From Gemmatimonadota bacterium (lineage in GTDB: Bacteria; Gemmatimonadota; Gemmatimonadetes; Longimicrobiales; Gaopeijiaceae), in assembly GCA_028873595.1 (NCBI GenBank), contig JAPPOV010000033.1, positions 171,165 to 235,164 on the forward strand: a DNA stretch of 64,000 bases. Direction: 5' to 3'. The position numbers and the translations under genes are program-made. The notes below the pieces were generated by a model. That model ran no database searches and had not been told where the DNA came from. It was given only the letters and a program-made list of their open reading frames with translations. Each line of letters begins with the position of its first letter. Position 1 is the first letter of the stretch. Below, in pieces: positions 63,442-64,000 of this stretch.

Positions 63442-64000
63442 TCAGTGTTCGACGCGCGCAAATCGCATGTCGTACACGCGTCCGAGGCTCAACGAGAGTT
63501 CGATGACCTGTCCGGCGCTGTCACGGCGGAAACGCACGATTCGCCCACCCGAGCGGAAGCCGTCGTTGTAGATCGGTGTCACTTCGAACGTGTCATTCGG
63601 GCGCTGCCAAATCTCGAGACCACCGTCGGTCGCAGTCACACGGAAGGTGGTTTCAGCGTCTTCACTCCGGTATTCACCCTCGAATGCGAGGAGCTCCGCG
63701 GCATTCGGAGACCATCCTGTGACCCGTTCGTAGCGCCGTGCCGAGTACTGCCAGTCCTCGACCTCGAATCCGACAACCGTGCTTCCGTAGCGTTCGAAGA
63801 CATATCGCCGCTCGCTGGAGCCAACCTGGAACTCCGAGCCGGACAGGGGGAGGAGAGGAGAGGAGCCCGCGTAGAGCGTACCGTCGCTCAACGTGATCTC
63901 CAGCGGCCCACCCGTAAGCGGTTCGCGGTACAGGCCGACAAAGGGGTCGAGGTCGAAACCAGCGGACTCTCTGCGGTAGTCAGGAGCTTGTTCACCCTGA
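63442..64000 (-). CDS. C-terminal part of an exported beta-lactamase-type serine hydrolase (partial)
   Basis: The frame is open from the right edge of the window; 185 codons are visible. It has two beta-rich units: 'DLDPFVGLYREPLTGGPLEI' with 'LPLSGSEFQVGS', and 'LAFEGEYRSEDAETTFRV' with 'RIVRFRRDSAGQVIELSLSL' ending 'YDMRFARVEH'. These resemble the C-terminal DUF3471-like domains that follow beta-lactamase/serine-hydrolase domains in exported proteins. The catalytic part would lie beyond 64000. A TTG at 63891 is an internal codon, not a start. Confidence 0.7.
   Translation of the reverse strand, partial: QGEQAPDYRRESAGFDLDPFVGLYREPLTGGPLEITLSDGTLYAGSSPLLPLSGSEFQVGSSERRYVFERYGSTVVGFEVEDWQYSARRYERVTGWSPNAAELLAFEGEYRSEDAETTFRVTATDGGLEIWQRPNDTFEVTPIYNDGFRSGGRIVRFRRDSAGQVIELSLSLGRVYDMRFARVEH

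Noticed and set aside
1..64000. tRNA, rRNA, CRISPR array, insertion sequence, integrase or phage genes
   Set aside because: None seen in any intergenic region or among recognised proteins. Intergenic gaps are short and contain mainly hairpins.

Overview
The window is 64 kb of high-GC bacterial chromosome packed with genes on both strands. It has no tRNA or rRNA, no CRISPR array, and no insertion sequence, integrase or phage gene that I can see. The content suggests an aerobic, peptide-scavenging heterotroph of the Gemmatimonadota or a similar lineage. The grounds are many exported peptidases (M42, two S9, M14, a gluzincin-type metalloprotease, an S1-like protease), DUF1552/DUF1592 proteins beside an ankyrin protein, a PQQ-type propeller fused to cytochrome c, exported beta-lactamase-type C-terminal domains, and frequent GTG starts with ATGA/GTGA/TGATG overlaps. 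The phylum is inferred from gene content only.

Layout. 1-5.8 kb: a DUF6644-like membrane protein and a convergent four-gene set (cytochrome c/PQQ propeller, two paralogous secreted proteins of unknown function, a DUF6152-like protein). 5.9-9.7 kb: M42 aminopeptidase, two small secreted proteins and an aminotransferase. 10-13.2 kb: a coupled trio of secreted OB-like protein, ilvD and a panE-like gene. 13.2-17 kb: lipoprotein amidase, sterol-desaturase-type hydroxylase and FAD amine oxidoreductase. 17-19 kb: two envelope proteins of unknown function. 19.3-27.6 kb: a complete moxR-DUF58-DUF4381-batA-batB-batC-batD-batE operon, probably an envelope stress or 'aerotolerance' complex. 27.8-33 kb: cytochrome c lipoprotein, a surface-glycan set (GT4 glycosyltransferase, a methyltransferase resembling plant DUF579 enzymes, a small unknown gene, a sulfotransferase) and a MutS-like ATPase with predicted membrane segments. 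33.5-41.7 kb: S9 peptidase, exported DinB protein, lipoprotein aldolase-fold protein, aminotransferase, lipoprotein metallo-beta-lactamase fold protein, exported creatininase-fold protein and an SBP56-like propeller. 41.8-52 kb: DUF1028 protein, a small secreted protein, the ankyrin/DUF1552/DUF1592 operon and a large zinc metalloprotease. 52.4-54.7 kb: a trypsin-like protease followed one base later by a stand-alone copy of its N-terminal domain, flanked by lipoproteins. 54.8-64 kb: a giant M14 carboxypeptidase, nadA-nadC, a second S9 peptidase and the C-terminal end of a serine hydrolase.

The less ordinary items are: (i) the S1-like protease with its free-standing N-domain paralogue; (ii) the bacterial DUF579-like methyltransferase in a glycan-modification neighbourhood; (iii) three exported enzyme-fold proteins within 4 kb (36.5-40.5 kb) that each appear to have lost canonical metal ligands; (iv) nadC, whose conserved N-terminus is encoded only if a CTG start is used; (v) the ankyrin-DUF1552-DUF1592 set and the DUF6644/DUF6152/PQQ-cytochrome set, both conserved-looking systems of unknown purpose. 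Family names come from motif recognition by eye; no database search was run.
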